DNA of 64,000 nucleotides from Brachypterus glaber (GCA_958510825.1 OY294045.1:98392988-98456987); one strand, 5' to 3'; shown: positions 22,104-32,716, counted from the stretch's first letter. Numbers and translations: made by a program. The notes: generated by a model not told the origin, from the sequence alone.

Positions 22104-22353
22104 CGAGGGGTTTATTTATTGGACTTTTTCCATCCAACAATCTTCTACAATTCTTGACAATTCCTTCTTTCATAATCATCTGCAATCCTCCAGAATCCTT
22201 TAGAATCATCTACAATCTTCCACAATTATCTGAAATTTTCCCACAATCTTCATTAAAGTTTTGTACATTCCTTTTGACAATCTTTGACAATCTTCCACAA
22301 TCCTTTGATTCTCACAATCTTTGTACACTTTTTTTCAATAAATAAACCCCTTA
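22104..22353 (-). mobile_element. hAT-type MITE family D, copy 1
   Basis: Terminal inverted repeats GAGGGGTTTATTTATTG and CAATAAATAAACCCCTT. GTTGTATA duplicates exactly at 22096-22103 and 22354-22361 (8 bp). The body is a string of degenerate CAATCTTC / CAATCTTCCACAAT motifs. The copy at 24974 is the inverse. Confidence 0.85.
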
Positions 22354-22361
22354 GTTGTATA

Positions 22362-23045
22362 TAAATAAAAGTCTTCGGCAACATTAACTTCATAACATGT
22401 GGTTAACCCTAATCCAGTTTCATCCACTAAAGTACATCACCAACATCAAATTTCAATTGTAAAATAAATTCCAAAAGTTAGAACGGTTTCAAATATATTA
22501 ATATTTTCATAACAGAGTTTGTTAAATAAACACATAAAATATTCGTTGCAATCGTTATTGAACTATTAGATTCAGAGTTATAGCTAATTATAGATATTTT
22601 CACCCGTCTTGTATTCTTTAAAGTCCTTAAGGGCTGGTCAAAGTAGAATATATTAATGGGTAAAAAGTTCTCAAGCTAGGCAGTAGAAGACCCGTCCGTG
22701 GTACCCGGTTAAAGGATACTTAATGGACTTAATCCGCAAATTAGCCGATGACGTTTTATAATATTTTAGTGTTCTTCTTTATTTATATAATTAAATCTTA
22801 TAATAAACCACAATCTACTCTTAAACCAAATATTCCTTATTTTAAATTAATAAAAATAACATGCTTTTCAGAACACTTTTTATACAAAATAAAAAAAAAT
22901 TAACAACGTTTCGAAGGTGAAATTGTTGCTTCTTAGAAACAAGAGCTATTTTAAATAAAATTTAAATTAATTAACATTAAATTGTTTATTGTTTATTACA
23001 ATAATATAATTAAATTTAATTAAATAATTAATCAATCCAGCGTTA

Positions 23046-23046
<1 letters not shown>
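22362..23046. other. AT-rich spacer, nothing recognised
   Basis: No coding frame or repeat relative found. Confidence 0.5.

Positions 23047-23115
<69 letters not shown>
23047..23115. repeat. (TA)n microsatellite
   Basis: About 34 uninterrupted TA units. Its length may vary or collapse in an assembly. Confidence 0.95.
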
Positions 23116-23120
<5 letters not shown>

Positions 23121-23324
23121 CATACCAAGCCAACTATATTTTATTGTTTGTAATCTTATTGTAACGAACAAGTGCGAGAAATGAAAAACATTTCATTGAA
23201 CTGAGATCAAATTTTACGACTACGGTCGGGGTCAAAACTCGTTGCAACATACCGACCTGACAAGAACAAACAATAACTGCGCATTAAATAAGAGTTGGAC
23301 TTAATATTGTTCATACACTAAAAA

Positions 23325-23465
23325 AATAGTATAATTCATAACTAGTGTGGAAAGTGACATATATCACGCGAGTGGGAAGGTATACGATAGAGCCGCTAGG
23401 CGAGTGAGAAACCCCACGAGTGTATGAAATACACTTTCCAACGAGTTATGTACACTATTTTTCCT
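23325..23465. mobile_element. Hairpin MITE (family E), copy 1
   Basis: AATAGTATAATTCATAACTA, GTGTGGAAAGTG ... CACTTTCCAACGAGTTATG ... CACTATTTTT, with the GC-richer core GAGCCGCTAGGCGAGTGAG. Near-identical to 62411-62540. Confidence 0.8.
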
Positions 23466-23570
23466 ACGATCCCGAAAAAATATGTTTCTTATTTTAAAAC
23501 TTTCTAATTTTTTTAATTTTTAAGAAAAGCAAAGCACAAAATAATTATAAAGAGCATACAAATTTATATA

Positions 23571-24283
23571 CAGAGCGGTCCAAAAATCACCCCCCCCCCT
23601 CTTAACTTTTGAACCAGTTGAGATATCGACTTCAAATTTGGAACTTTTAAATAAGACAACTTAAACTATCTTTTAGCATATATTTAATACTTTCAGCTCT
23701 TAAAATGTGGGCAGGGGGGCATGGGGGCACATTTTTTTTAAATGGAAGGGGGGTCGTGTGATACATAATTTTAAAGCTTATAAAATTCTCCATTTAACTG
23801 TAAATTTTTTATTTTTTTTAAACATTTTTTTTGGTTTAAAATAGGGTTGAAAATGGGTATTTTTGTCAAAATTTCTCTAAAAAATCCAAACAATTTTTTA
23901 AAAATGCCTAATTTCATCATAAAAAAATGTAAATTATACTTTTAATCTAATTTTAGTTGACATAAATAAAAATTAACAATAAAAAAAAACTTAAAAATTT
24001 ATTTTTTTAGCACAAAACACTGAAAAATTGAAAACCTTAAAAAACATGTTTAAAATTTTTAAAACTGTATGGTTATATAGAGAATTTTAAAAGCTTTAAA
24101 ATGATGTATCACACGACCTCCCTTTCCATTTAAAAAAATTTCCCCCACATGCCCCCCTGCTCACATTTTAAGAGATTTTAAAGATAGTTTAAGTTGTCTT
24201 ATTTAAGAGTTCTAAATTTGAAATCGATATCTCAACTCGTTCAAAAGTTAAGAGGGGGGGGGGGTGACTTTTGGACCGCACTG
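23571..24283. mobile_element. TA-flanked element, almost fully palindromic
   Basis: Left CAGAGCGGTCCAAAAATCAC, right inverse ending ACTTTTGGACCGCACTG, with TA at 23569-23570 and 24284-24285. The arms keep pairing inward (ACAACTTAAACTATCTTT and inverse; GTCGTGTGATACAT and inverse) so nearly the whole 713 bp folds back. Runs of 9-12 C or G lie next to the termini. Confidence 0.85.
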
Positions 24284-24285
24284 TA

Positions 24286-24820
24286 TGTAAGTATGTCAAA
24301 CAGAAAATATGATTTTCATTAAGCTTTGGTTTTCTTGGTTTTGTATTTAATACAATACCCATTATTGCCTATTCCTAAATAAATGCAAACTTGAGTTTAC
24401 TTATTAAATTAGAGTTCTGTGGTTATGCTGCCATATGACAGTAAAATTGTACTGTTTTACAAATGAAGTGTATGAATTTTGGTACAATTTGCGTTACGTA
24501 ATACTTGAACGTTCCCTAAGCGCTTGTAAAATGAATTGTGGATTACCCGGTATAAGTCCCAAATGCAGTGTACAATAAGCAGGTACAAATTTAAAGTCCG
24601 TACCAACCTTTTTTACTGATTACCTTATTCAGGTTCATCGTGAGTTCGTACGAGAAGATTGGAAGAATTGTATAGAGATGCGCTTAATAATTACTTAATC
24701 AAATTCGATCAAATTAGATCGGACAAAACAAATAAATAAACCAAGATTTATTTACTTCGTATTTTCTTGTCTATCCTACGCTTAGAGATGTTACAGAGTA
24801 TCGATGTTAAAGAATGTAGA
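24286..24820. other. Spacer with one isolated element end
   Basis: 24484-24515 (ATTTGCGTTACGTAATACTT, GAACGTTCC) matches the terminus of the foldback at 51893-52096, but no partner end is seen nearby. Nothing else recognised. Confidence 0.5.
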
Positions 24821-24973
24821 TTAGGGTGGATCGAATGTTAGTAAAAAATTTAAAAATAAAAATAGTCGCTTGATCCAATTGTTTTTAATGAGGAAATAAC
24901 CGGAAAAACTGGAAATTTCGAAACAAAAAATTAAGCGTTTCCTCAAATGACTTAAAATTTTTAGAATATTGTC

Positions 24974-25222
24974 TGAGGGGTTTATTTATTGAAAAAAGTG
25001 TACAAGGATTGTGAGAATCAAAGGATTGTGGAAGATTGTCAAAGATTGTCAAAAAGATTGTAAAATATTGTACAACATTTTAATGAAGATTGTTTAAGAT
25101 TGTGGGAAGATTTCAGATGATTGTGGAAGATTATAGATGATTTTGGATGATTGTGGAAGAAGGAATTGTCCTAGATTGTAGAAGATTGTTTGATAGGTGT
25201 ACAAGGATAAATAAACCCCTCG
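24974..25222 (+). mobile_element. hAT-type MITE family D, copy 2
   Basis: Inverse of 22104-22353, with termini TGAGGGGTTTATTTATTG and TAAATAAACCCCTCG. Flanks ATATTGTC (24966-24973) and ATATAGTC (25907-25914 after the array; ATGTAGTC at 25223-25230) match at 7 of 8 bases, so the duplication is slightly diverged. The body is GATTGTGGAAGATT-type repeats. Confidence 0.85.
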
Positions 25223-25914
25223 ATGTAGTCTTTATATACTACTTTACATTTTAATGAAGATTGTTTAAGATTGTGGGAAGATTTCAGATGATTGTGGAAG
25301 ATTGTAGATGATTTTGGATGATTGTGGAAGAAGGAATTGTCCTAGATTGTAGAAGATTGTTTGATAGGTGTACAAGGATAAATAAACCCCTCGATATAGT
25401 CTTTATATACTACTTTACATTTTAATGAAGATTGTTTAAGATTGTGGGAAGATTTCAGATGATTGTGGAAGATTGTAGATGATTTTGGATGATTGTGGAA
25501 GAAGGAATTGTCAAAGATTGTAGAAGATTGTTTGATAGGTGTACAAGGATAAATAAACCCCTCGATATAGTCTTTATATACTACTTTACATTTTAATGAA
25601 GATTGTTTAAGATTGTGGGAAGATTTCAGATGATTGTGGAAGATTGTAGATGATTTTGGATGATTGTGGAAGAAGGAATTGTCCTAGATTGTAGAAGATT
25701 GTTTGATAGGTGTACAAGGATAAATAAACCCCTCGATATAGTCTTTATATACTACTTTACATTTTAATGAAGATTGTTTAAGATTGTGGGAAGATTTCAG
25801 ATGATTGTGGAAGATTGTAGATGATTTTGGATGATTGTGGAAGAAGGAATTGTCCTAGATTGTAGAAGATTGTTTGATAGGTGTACAAGGATAAATAAAC
25901 CCCTCGATATAGTC
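25221..25914 (+). repeat. Tandem array, exact 171-bp period
   Basis: CGAT(A/G)TAGTC recurs at 25221, 25392, 25563, 25734 and 25905, always 171 bp apart. Each unit is 25 or so bp of the right-hand flank (TAGTCTTTATATACTACTTT) plus the last 145 bp of the MITE, from ACATTTTAATGAAG to AAACCCCT. Four added units; they differ by a few bases (for example GTCCTAG or GTCAAAG). Confidence 0.95.
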
Positions 25915-26364
25915 TTTATATACTACTTAATTTGTGGTATAAAAATCAACAAAATCCCGCTTTCTTAACACCCCAAAAAAGGGCAAAAATCCCAAAAAAT
26001 CGTGTTTTTTACATACTCTTGATCATTTTGGCGTAACGGTAAATATTTTCGAAAAATATCTTATTACGAAAATTACAGAGTCGATTCCTAAATAGGGATT
26101 TTTAAGGTAGCGATCATTTTAGTTAAATTCACTTCGAACCCACCAAGGTGCAAAAACATGCACCTTCGTGAGGGAGTGGTAAAAATACTCCAATATATAT
26201 ATTTTTTTGTAGGATATTTCCTCATCAAAATGAGTTTTATCTTCCATGAGCAGCAAAAATTCCAACTTTTTTCTTTTGACCCACCCTAATATAGATGTTA
26301 AACAAAAATATTGCCTTAATTTCACACAACAATAGCCCAGCCACACAACTAAGAAAAATATTAA

Positions 26365-26553
26365 AAGGAAGAAGAAGAAGAAGAAGAAGAAGAAGAAGAA
26401 GAAAAATAAGAAGAAGAATAAGAATAAGAAGAATAAGAATAAGAAGAAGAAGAAGAAGGAGAAGAAGAAAAAGAAGGAGAAGGAGAAGAAGTACAAAAAG
26501 AAGAAAAAGAAAGAGAAGAAGTAAAGAAAAAAGAAAAAAAAAGAAGGAGAAGG
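26365..26553 (+). repeat. (GAA)n-type purine tract
   Basis: About 190 bp that are almost only A and G on the plus strand, mostly AGA/GAA triplets with AAT interruptions. Arg-, Leu- and Ser-rich open frames of 66-125 codons here are repeat artefacts. Confidence 0.95.
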
Positions 26554-26560
26554 AGAACCA

Positions 26561-27185
26561 TAACAATGTTTGTTTTGAAATAAAAATTGAAAATTTTTGT
26601 AAATTAAAAACTAAATCTATAACACCTATTCTGCTGTTAAACGTCGAGGAGTATAATAAAGCAAATTAAGATTGTAATGAATCCAATATTGCTAAGGGTT
26701 ATTGATCTTCATTTTTAGATAAAATGCTTTTATAGCGACATTGAATCCTATGACATTCAATACCATTGTTTATAGTATTTTTCTAGCTAGATTTATTGTG
26801 TTTTGTGTGAGATAGTGTGTTGTTATTAATAGATATAACACCCTGAAATAGTCATAAATTTTCAGTGAGTAGATAAGTTCAAGCGGAACAAAAGAAAGAA
26901 ACAAATAAGAGCTTTAAAATTTTAATTCCGAATCAAAAATTTGTGGATATTTGGTTTTAATTTTTTAGCTTTTCGTTCTCTTTGGTAATATCTTAACATT
27001 GCTGGTAAAGGGAAAAATTTGTCTGCAATAGTTATAAATAAATAAATATAATTGTGTAAAAATTACATTTTTTATTTAAATATTAGCCATTTAACGTGAA
27101 TTAATTTTCTTGGTATAGGTAATAATAATTTTATAATGTTAATTTTAATTCTAATCATATAATAATTAATGGTTTTTATCAATTA
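26561..27185. other. AT-rich spacer, nothing recognised
   Basis: No coding frame or repeat relative found. Confidence 0.5.
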
Positions 27186-27188
27186 CAC

Positions 27189-27470
27189 ACGCACAAGAAA
27201 AAAAAGGTCTTGTCCACCAGACGTGACAAATATGTTTTTGGGGTTGCTGAATCTGAATCTGTTGTTGTTTGTTTGGCTGGGTCAGGGCGCATGTCATTAA
27301 ACCTTAACCTTAAAAAAATGATAAAATGTATTAACTTTCATCACTTTTTTGAAGTTATTAACGAAATGCGATCTGTCCGAGTCAAACCAACCCGGATTTG
27401 GATTCAGCGACCTCAAAAAACGTATAGAAATGTTTGTCTAGTCTAGTGGACAAGACCTTTTTTTTCGTGT
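27189..27470. mobile_element. Foldback MITE with GGTCTTGTCCAC arms
   Basis: Arms AAAAAAAAGGTCTTGTCCAC and GTGGACAAGACCTTTTTTTT, continuing inward as TGACAAATATGTTTTTGGGG / its diverged inverse and TGCTGAATC / GATTCAGCGA. CACACG lies just outside both arms. Non-coding; the 78-codon frame inside is chance. Confidence 0.8.
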
Positions 27471-27479
27471 GCCTGTGTT

Positions 27480-28045
27480 ACATCCCTGTTATAATATTTG
27501 TTTGAGAACTACATATATATATATATATTAAAACACACAGGATAAATTGTCGGCTTAGGCATTTTGAAGACAATCTACCCACTCTTTAATAAAAGAAATC
27601 ATCTGGAAATTTTTATTTGTGTTTTTGATTGAAGAAATAAATTACCACGTTTTGAGACGTATACAGTTACTTAAATATAATAAAATCTTTTCTCGGTGAG
27701 AAGCTAATTTCAGAAGTATTTTTTATCTTTAATGCCTCAGCCCAAAGGTAATAAAATTCCAAAATGTTCCCATCGTTGACAATAAAATTTATTTGTTAAT
27801 TGGTAGAGTAAAGTTTCACAAATCAGTATGGCGTCTTTTCCAAGCACACCCGATCCTAGAAAATACGATAATAAAAGGTATATAAAATAGGTAGGTACTA
27901 CCTACTAGGTACACATTTTGCCTTTTACTGCATATTTCTATGTTATTGTTTTTAACATTATTATGTTTAAGATGGGGGTGGGGGGGATAGATGGCTGAAA
28001 CCGTTACAAAAAAGTGTCGTAAAATATGTGACGCTCGGCTGGGAT
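27480..28045. other. AT-rich spacer, nothing recognised
   Basis: A short (TA)n at about 27512-27528 and a G run at 27974-27987. No gene. Confidence 0.5.
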
Positions 28046-28645
28046 CGAGAAATCGTGAGGAAAATCCCAACAAAAATCGTGACAATTGTGACAAAATCGT
28101 GAGAAATCGTGAGGAAAATCTCGTGAGAAATCCAGAGAAATATCCCAACAAAAATCGTGACATCTGTGACAAAATAGTGAGGAAAATCCCAACAAAAATA
28201 GTGACAATTGTGATAAAATCGTGAGAAATCGTGAGGAAAATCCCAACAAAAATCGTGACAATTGTGAGGAAATCGTGACAAATCGTGAGGAAAATCCCAA
28301 AAAAAATTCATGCGTTTCGAGCCAAAAAGACATTTCCAATGTCAAAATTCTAACTCCACCCCCTGAGGGGCGGGGGTAGTTTTCGTGAAAATTGGTGTAT
28401 TGGGGTTTTTGAGGTTGCTAAAATTAACAAAAATCGTGATAATTGTGAGAAAATTGGGAGAAATCGTGAGGAAAATTCCAACAAAAATTGAGAAGGAAAT
28501 AATGACAAGTCGTGAGGAAAATCGTGACAATTGTGAGAAAATCGTGAGAAATCGCGAGGAAAATCCCAACAAAAATCGTGACAATTGTGAGGAAATCGCG
28601 ACAAATCGTGAGGAAAATCCCAACAAAAATTCATGCGTTTCGAGC
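28046..28645 (+). repeat. Tandem repeat, about 54-bp unit, AAATCGTGAGG family
   Basis: Units of roughly 54 bp built on GAAATCGTGAGGAAAATCCC, AACAAAAATCGTGACAATTG. Two blocks (28046-28310, 28425-28645), each ending CAAAAATTCATGCGTTTCGAG-like, are separated by one unit of a different repeat (28349-28420) that matches the array at 63531-64000. Phe/Asp-rich frames of up to 118 codons on both strands arise from the repeat. Confidence 0.9.
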
Positions 28646-28679
28646 CAAAAATAAATCTGAAAATAAATAAAATTTAAAG

Positions 28680-29020
28680 TTTTCGGCTGGGATCATTGAG
28701 TTCTCGGTTGGGATCATTGTTAAATACGTTCTACTGTACAAGTAAAGCAAAACCGTGATAACATTAATATGTGACGCTTACAATATCAACAAGGTTCTCG
28801 GCTGGGATCATTGAGTTCTCGGTTGGGATCATTGTTGTTATGTGATGCAAAAGTGTCCCAAAATTATGTGACGATCCCAGCCGAGAACTTTAAATTTATG
28901 CAACGCTTATGAAATTAAGAAATATGCAAGTAAAGTCCAAACCGTGTCTCATAACTGGAGGCTTAAAACATATTAATGTTATCACGGTTTAGCTTTACTT
29001 GTACAGTAAAACGTATCCGA
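28680..29020. repeat. Inverted-repeat block with TTCTCGGCTGGGATC motifs
   Basis: GTTCTCGGCTGGGATCATTG and TTCTCGGTTGGGATCATTG occur as pairs at 28680-28722 and 28794-28832, and inverted at 28872-28890. The outer arms ACTGTACAAGTAAAGC..AAACCGTGATAACAT (28730-28770) and their inverse (28970-29010) close a 300-bp foldback. Confidence 0.75.
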
Positions 29021-29560
29021 TTTTGTTATCAAATAACTTAAATAAGCTTTATAAGTGACAACAAGCTTCATTATAATACTCGAACAAAATGCACAGGGTT
29101 TCTAAATAATTTTGAAATAGAACTTGATTTTCATTTAAATTAAAATTTATTTATTGCAGAATAAAACGCAGATGGACACAGCATTATTAGATATAATGAT
29201 TGCTGATTATGTTATTTTGTAAAACTATGAATATTTCAAATAAGGAGACGTTCATCTAGAATTTAAATAAGACCAGAGGCAATCGAGCTGAAAAACAAAT
29301 TAGCTCTGTTGATACAGATTTAATATAAGGTTTCCATCGCCACCTGTTGTACAAAAATAAAGTTGAAAAAATGCGAAAAAAATAAATAATAAAACGGCCA
29401 AACTGGAATTTAGAGTTGCCATGCAAATCTTTTCACAAAAGAATGGTGACGTTTAAATTGTGCTTCTGACAATAAACGTAGCGACAAAGAATTTTAAGTA
29501 AATTTACACTTTTTTTTATTTGGATAAAAGTCATTTATTTTATTTACTGAACTAACAAAT
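29021..29560. other. AT-rich spacer, nothing recognised
   Basis: No coding frame or repeat relative found. Confidence 0.5.
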
Positions 29561-29564
29561 ATTT

Positions 29565-30055
29565 TTAGACGGATATATTATAAACAAGAAAGCAACGATT
29601 GTATTTTTTAGAGGGAGAGTTATTATTACAAATTTTGTGTAATTTTATTTTACCTTTTATGTGGTTTTTAATTTTTTTTTTTATTGTAAATAATAAAAAA
29701 GTTATGTCTAGAAACATTTTTTTTATTTTTTTTGGGGCAAGGGGGTCGCTATTGTTAATAATAAAAAAATTACGACCGAAACAAAAATTTAACCCCCCTT
29801 TTACCCCCCTTCCCTCCAACCGATTTTGCTCAAATACGAACTTGTCCAAGATAATATAAAAATCTGTATACCAAATTTCAAGTCGCTGGCTCAAAGCGTT
29901 CTTAAGTTATCGTGGGTCCAGACAGACAGACCGACAGACAGACAGACATACAGACAGACAAACAGACAAACCGAAGCCATCATTTTTTTGTTGCTTATTT
30001 TGATTTTTCTCGACGTTTCAGGAATCACAATACTTTCTTTTATTAGAATGTAACA
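29565..30055 (-). repeat. Interspersed repeat with (GACA)n tract
   Basis: A C-rich stretch (CCCCCCTTTTACCCCCC-like), then a conserved module AAATTTCAAGTCGCTGGCTC, AAGCGTTCTTAAGTTATCGTG (29874-29912), then GACAGACAGACC-type repeats. The module reappears inverted at 63358-63405. Open frames on both strands are not credible genes. Confidence 0.7.
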
Positions 30056-30099
30056 ACAACTCACACATAGCTTTGCAAGGATCGCATAAACGCGAGATA

Positions 30100-30530
30100 T
30101 GACTTTAAAAATTTTAGGTTAGCTTTAAGCATTAAAAATGATAAAATTGAAAAATTTTCACCCGTAATGATAGTAATCATTTAGAATTTTGCACATCCCA
30201 TTTCCACAAGGAAAAAGGCTCGGAAAAGCTCATCTGTTTCCGGTGTAATTGAAATATGAACGAAATAGAATTCACTCGTTTAAAGAACGAATAAATTCTG
30301 TCAATTTAAAATCATTAACTTTTTTAAAATTTACTCAAAATACAATGAACCTCTTAAATTTTATAATCAACTAATGATTTATGTAACAATATTTTCGCCC
30401 ATTTTAATGATAGTAATCATCCAAAATTTTGCAACATCCTGTTTCCACAAGGAAAAATGCTCGGAAAAGGTTAGCTTTAAGCATTAATAATGGCATCTAT
30501 TTCTTGTGTAATTGAGATATGAACGTAATT
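30100..30530 (+). repeat. Diverged direct duplication, 240 bp apart
   Basis: AATGATAGTAATCAT at 30166-30180 and 30406-30420 starts two copies of about 120 bp (TTTCCACAAGGAAAAA, GCTCGGAAAAG, TGTAATTGA.ATATGAACG). GGTTAGCTTTAAGCATTAA appears at 30117 and 30468. Confidence 0.75.
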
Positions 30531-30960
30531 CTGTGGCGGCCCTTACCGCGCCGTTGTATCCACAGATCACCATCATCATCCCATCGGTACTCTATGTTTA
30601 TATGGGCGGGCTAAAAGTCCGCGACCGTCCTGAAACCCATAATTGCGGCAATTTTCTTTTCTCATACTTCATTTCGATACGAATTGTAAGCTAGGGTGGA
30701 ACGGGAAGTTTAAAATTTGAAACTAGAAACAGGCAAATGCAGGAAGGATTTAAAAAGCAAATCGTTACAGTTTTTACAGAACATCGTATGCCACATTATA
30801 TTAAAAACAATGTATGCCGATTTTTAATCTAATATTATACATTATTTTCTACAAATAACAAAGTTTTAAAAAGAATTTAATTTTCTGCATTCTTTTTTTT
30901 CTGCGTAAATTAAACTACTTGCCAATGTAATCAATTTTTCCCTATGTTAATAATAAATTA
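30531..30960. other. Spacer, first part GC-richer
   Basis: 30531-30660 has more G+C (TGTGGCGGCCCTTACCGCGC) than its neighbours, but no gene is recognised. Confidence 0.45.
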
Positions 30961-30961
30961 A

Positions 30962-31103
30962 AAAATAGTATATTATTTTACTAAGAGGAAAAGTGAAGCT
31001 TTTTTTACTAGTCTGTAGAATTTACGGACGACGCGAAGTGGAGTCTGGAAACTACAGACGAGTAAAAAAAGCAATTGTCCTCTGAGTGAAACATACTATT
31101 TTT
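30962..31103. mobile_element. Hairpin element with AATAGTATAT terminus
   Basis: AAATAGTATATT..., arms CTAAGAGGA...GCTTTTTTTACT.GTCTGTAG and the inverse, loop GACGACGCGAAGTGGAGTC, closing CATACTATTTTT. Same plan as families B and E with different arm sequence. Confidence 0.65.
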
Positions 31104-31597
31104 TCTTCAAGCATCCTATATATTTTTTTCAAATATTAATTTTTGAATTTAATTTATTCAGTAATAAAGTATGTTTTTTTATATTAAAATAGGCCAATAA
31201 AACCTTTTCGAAATAAACTTAAACCTTCCTTAGCTCATTTTAAATTTTTTTCGTAGGCTAAATCGTACACTTTTCGCGATTTCGATGCTAACTTGTCTAA
31301 CGTAGCATTTGCAATTTCGGAGAGATTTGTAGGTGTATAAACCATATATTCTTCTTCATCATTTTTAATCAATTTTACACAAGGTTTTTGCACAGAATCT
31401 CGAGTCAACTACCTGTTTACATAATAAACAAACAAGTTTGAAGTATGACTGTCATCAAAGTCAAAGAGTGGTTTTGCTAACTTTTTTTTTACGGGGTACA
31501 ACAATGAACTCATTTTTTTACTGTAAAAAATAGATCACTTCTAACTAGTGTATTCAGTTTTAAAATATCTACATTTTAGTATGCTTGAAGAAAAAAT
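31098..31597 (-). mobile_element. Element with ATTTTTTCTTCAAGCAT termini
   Basis: ATTTTTTCTTCAAGCAT (31098-31114) and its exact inverse (31581-31597) bound 500 bp that hold the short frame at 31235-31408. Confidence 0.55.
31235..31408 (-). pseudogene. Short remnant, possible recombinase N-terminal domain
   Basis: A 57-codon frame on the minus strand, after an in-frame TAG at 31409-31411 and ending in TGA. Its second half, TPTNLSEI...LASKSRKVYDLAYEK, resembles the KSxxxYxxAYxxF pattern at the start of the SAM-like DNA-binding domain in Crypton-type tyrosine recombinases and related insect proteins. The match is short, the frame stops right after it, and nothing catalytic is left. An AG at 31416 (minus strand, AAACAG) could be a splice acceptor. 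Low confidence; it may be chance. Confidence 0.3.
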
Positions 31598-31618
31598 ACT
31601 TTTCTGACTGACCTATTA

Positions 31619-32005
31619 AAATAAATTATTTTTTAATTGTTGTTCATGTCAACAAAAATAGTTGTGTTATTACTGGACCAAGGGATTTAATTGTGTTATC
31701 CACGAAGAATCACTTGAACTGAGAATCAACCATGTAAAAATGATTTAACTTATTAATTTAGTGTTTATTTATATGCAATTGTACCTTACATCTGCTCCAC
31801 TCTATTTTTTATTTCTTAGTTTGTTTTTTGCCACGATCAAAACATCAAAGCTAGTCATGATGATGACATTAAATAGGGTAGGCACAATTTAAAGCAACCA
31901 TGGTGGTTTCGTGACGTATTATAATATTGATTCAAATAATAATAATATTGATTTAAATAATTGTATAATTATTAACATAATTATTACATGAACTTAATTA
32001 CAATT
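31619..32005. other. AT-rich spacer, nothing recognised
   Basis: No feature found. Confidence 0.5.
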
Positions 32006-32009
32006 TAAA

Positions 32010-32530
32010 GACCACTTTACACGGAGCAATTTGTATGCAAGTTTGATGCTATGCAAGTTTGCTGCCAGATATAGCATGAGGATAATTGGACATTGATTTG
32101 CCTTTACACGTAGCAAGTTGTACGCAAGTTTGGTGCTATATATTGCAAGGTAAACAGTGCTGCCAACCAGACAATTTTGACGTGTCTCTGAGTTTGTTGA
32201 CAAAAACATAACCTAGCATTTGCTTTTTTAAGGAAGTTTTTTAGTTAGACAGGCCGACCTATTATTAATAATAATAATTATTAATATGTGCAGTTGCTAC
32301 TATATTAGTAAAATGAAATCGATTTGGTAACTTTTTTTCCAGGTTGGTACCACGAAAATAACCATAAAACTTGCGTGAAAATCGCCGAAAAATAGAACAT
32401 GTTCTAAATAATTTGATGGCACGAAAATGGCCTCAAACTTGCCTATAGGCATGCGCAGTGACTGAATCATTCTTGCAAAAAACTTGCATAGCATCAAACT
32501 TGCGCACAAATTGCTCCGTGTAAAGTGGCT
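32010..32530. mobile_element. TTAA-flanked MITE, CCACTTTACACGG termini
   Basis: Termini AGACCACTTTACACGGAGCA and the inverse ...CCGTGTAAAGTGGCT, with TTAA at 32006-32009 and 32531-32534. Arms of about 55 bp; GCAAGTTTGATGCTA recurs inside. TTAA targeting suggests a piggyBac-like source. Confidence 0.8.
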
Positions 32531-32716
32531 TTAACATTTAGAGGACAGCATTATTTTACAGTTGCATAAATGCTACTGTAAATCGCCCAACTCAAAAGTT
32601 CTCACACGTTCTCAAAATTCTAAATAGTTGGTTTCCAGATATCGGCTTTGTATGGTCCAAAAATCATTGCATGTTAAATCTGATAAACTAAAGATATAGG
32701 TAATTTTTAAAACGAT

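Larger units (their letters stand above)
24821..26289. mobile_element. Element bounded by TTAGGGTGG termini, interrupted
   Basis: TTAGGGTGGATCGAA (24821-24835) and TTTTGACCCACCCTAA (26274-26289) are inverted termini. The rest of the interior is AT-rich with GAAA/TTTC-rich stretches. The family D MITE and the 171-bp array lie inside and account for about 1 kb. Confidence 0.6.

Noticed and set aside
25221..25914. A CRISPR array
   Set aside because: The repeat is a contiguous 171-bp tandem unit with no spacers, in eukaryotic DNA.
26119..26669. Overlapping open frames of 66-125 codons rich in Phe/Leu, Ser or Arg
   Set aside because: They read the (GAA)n tract in different frames and directions; stop codons are simply excluded by the repeat.
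27816..28654. Frames of 77-118 codons on both strands with WDFPHD-like peptide repeats
   Set aside because: They follow the 54-bp tandem repeat; several frames are open at once and none has non-repeat sequence of coding type.
29895..29990. Telomere-like or centromeric repeat in the (GACA)n stretch
   Set aside because: It is short, irregular and embedded in a dispersed repeat.
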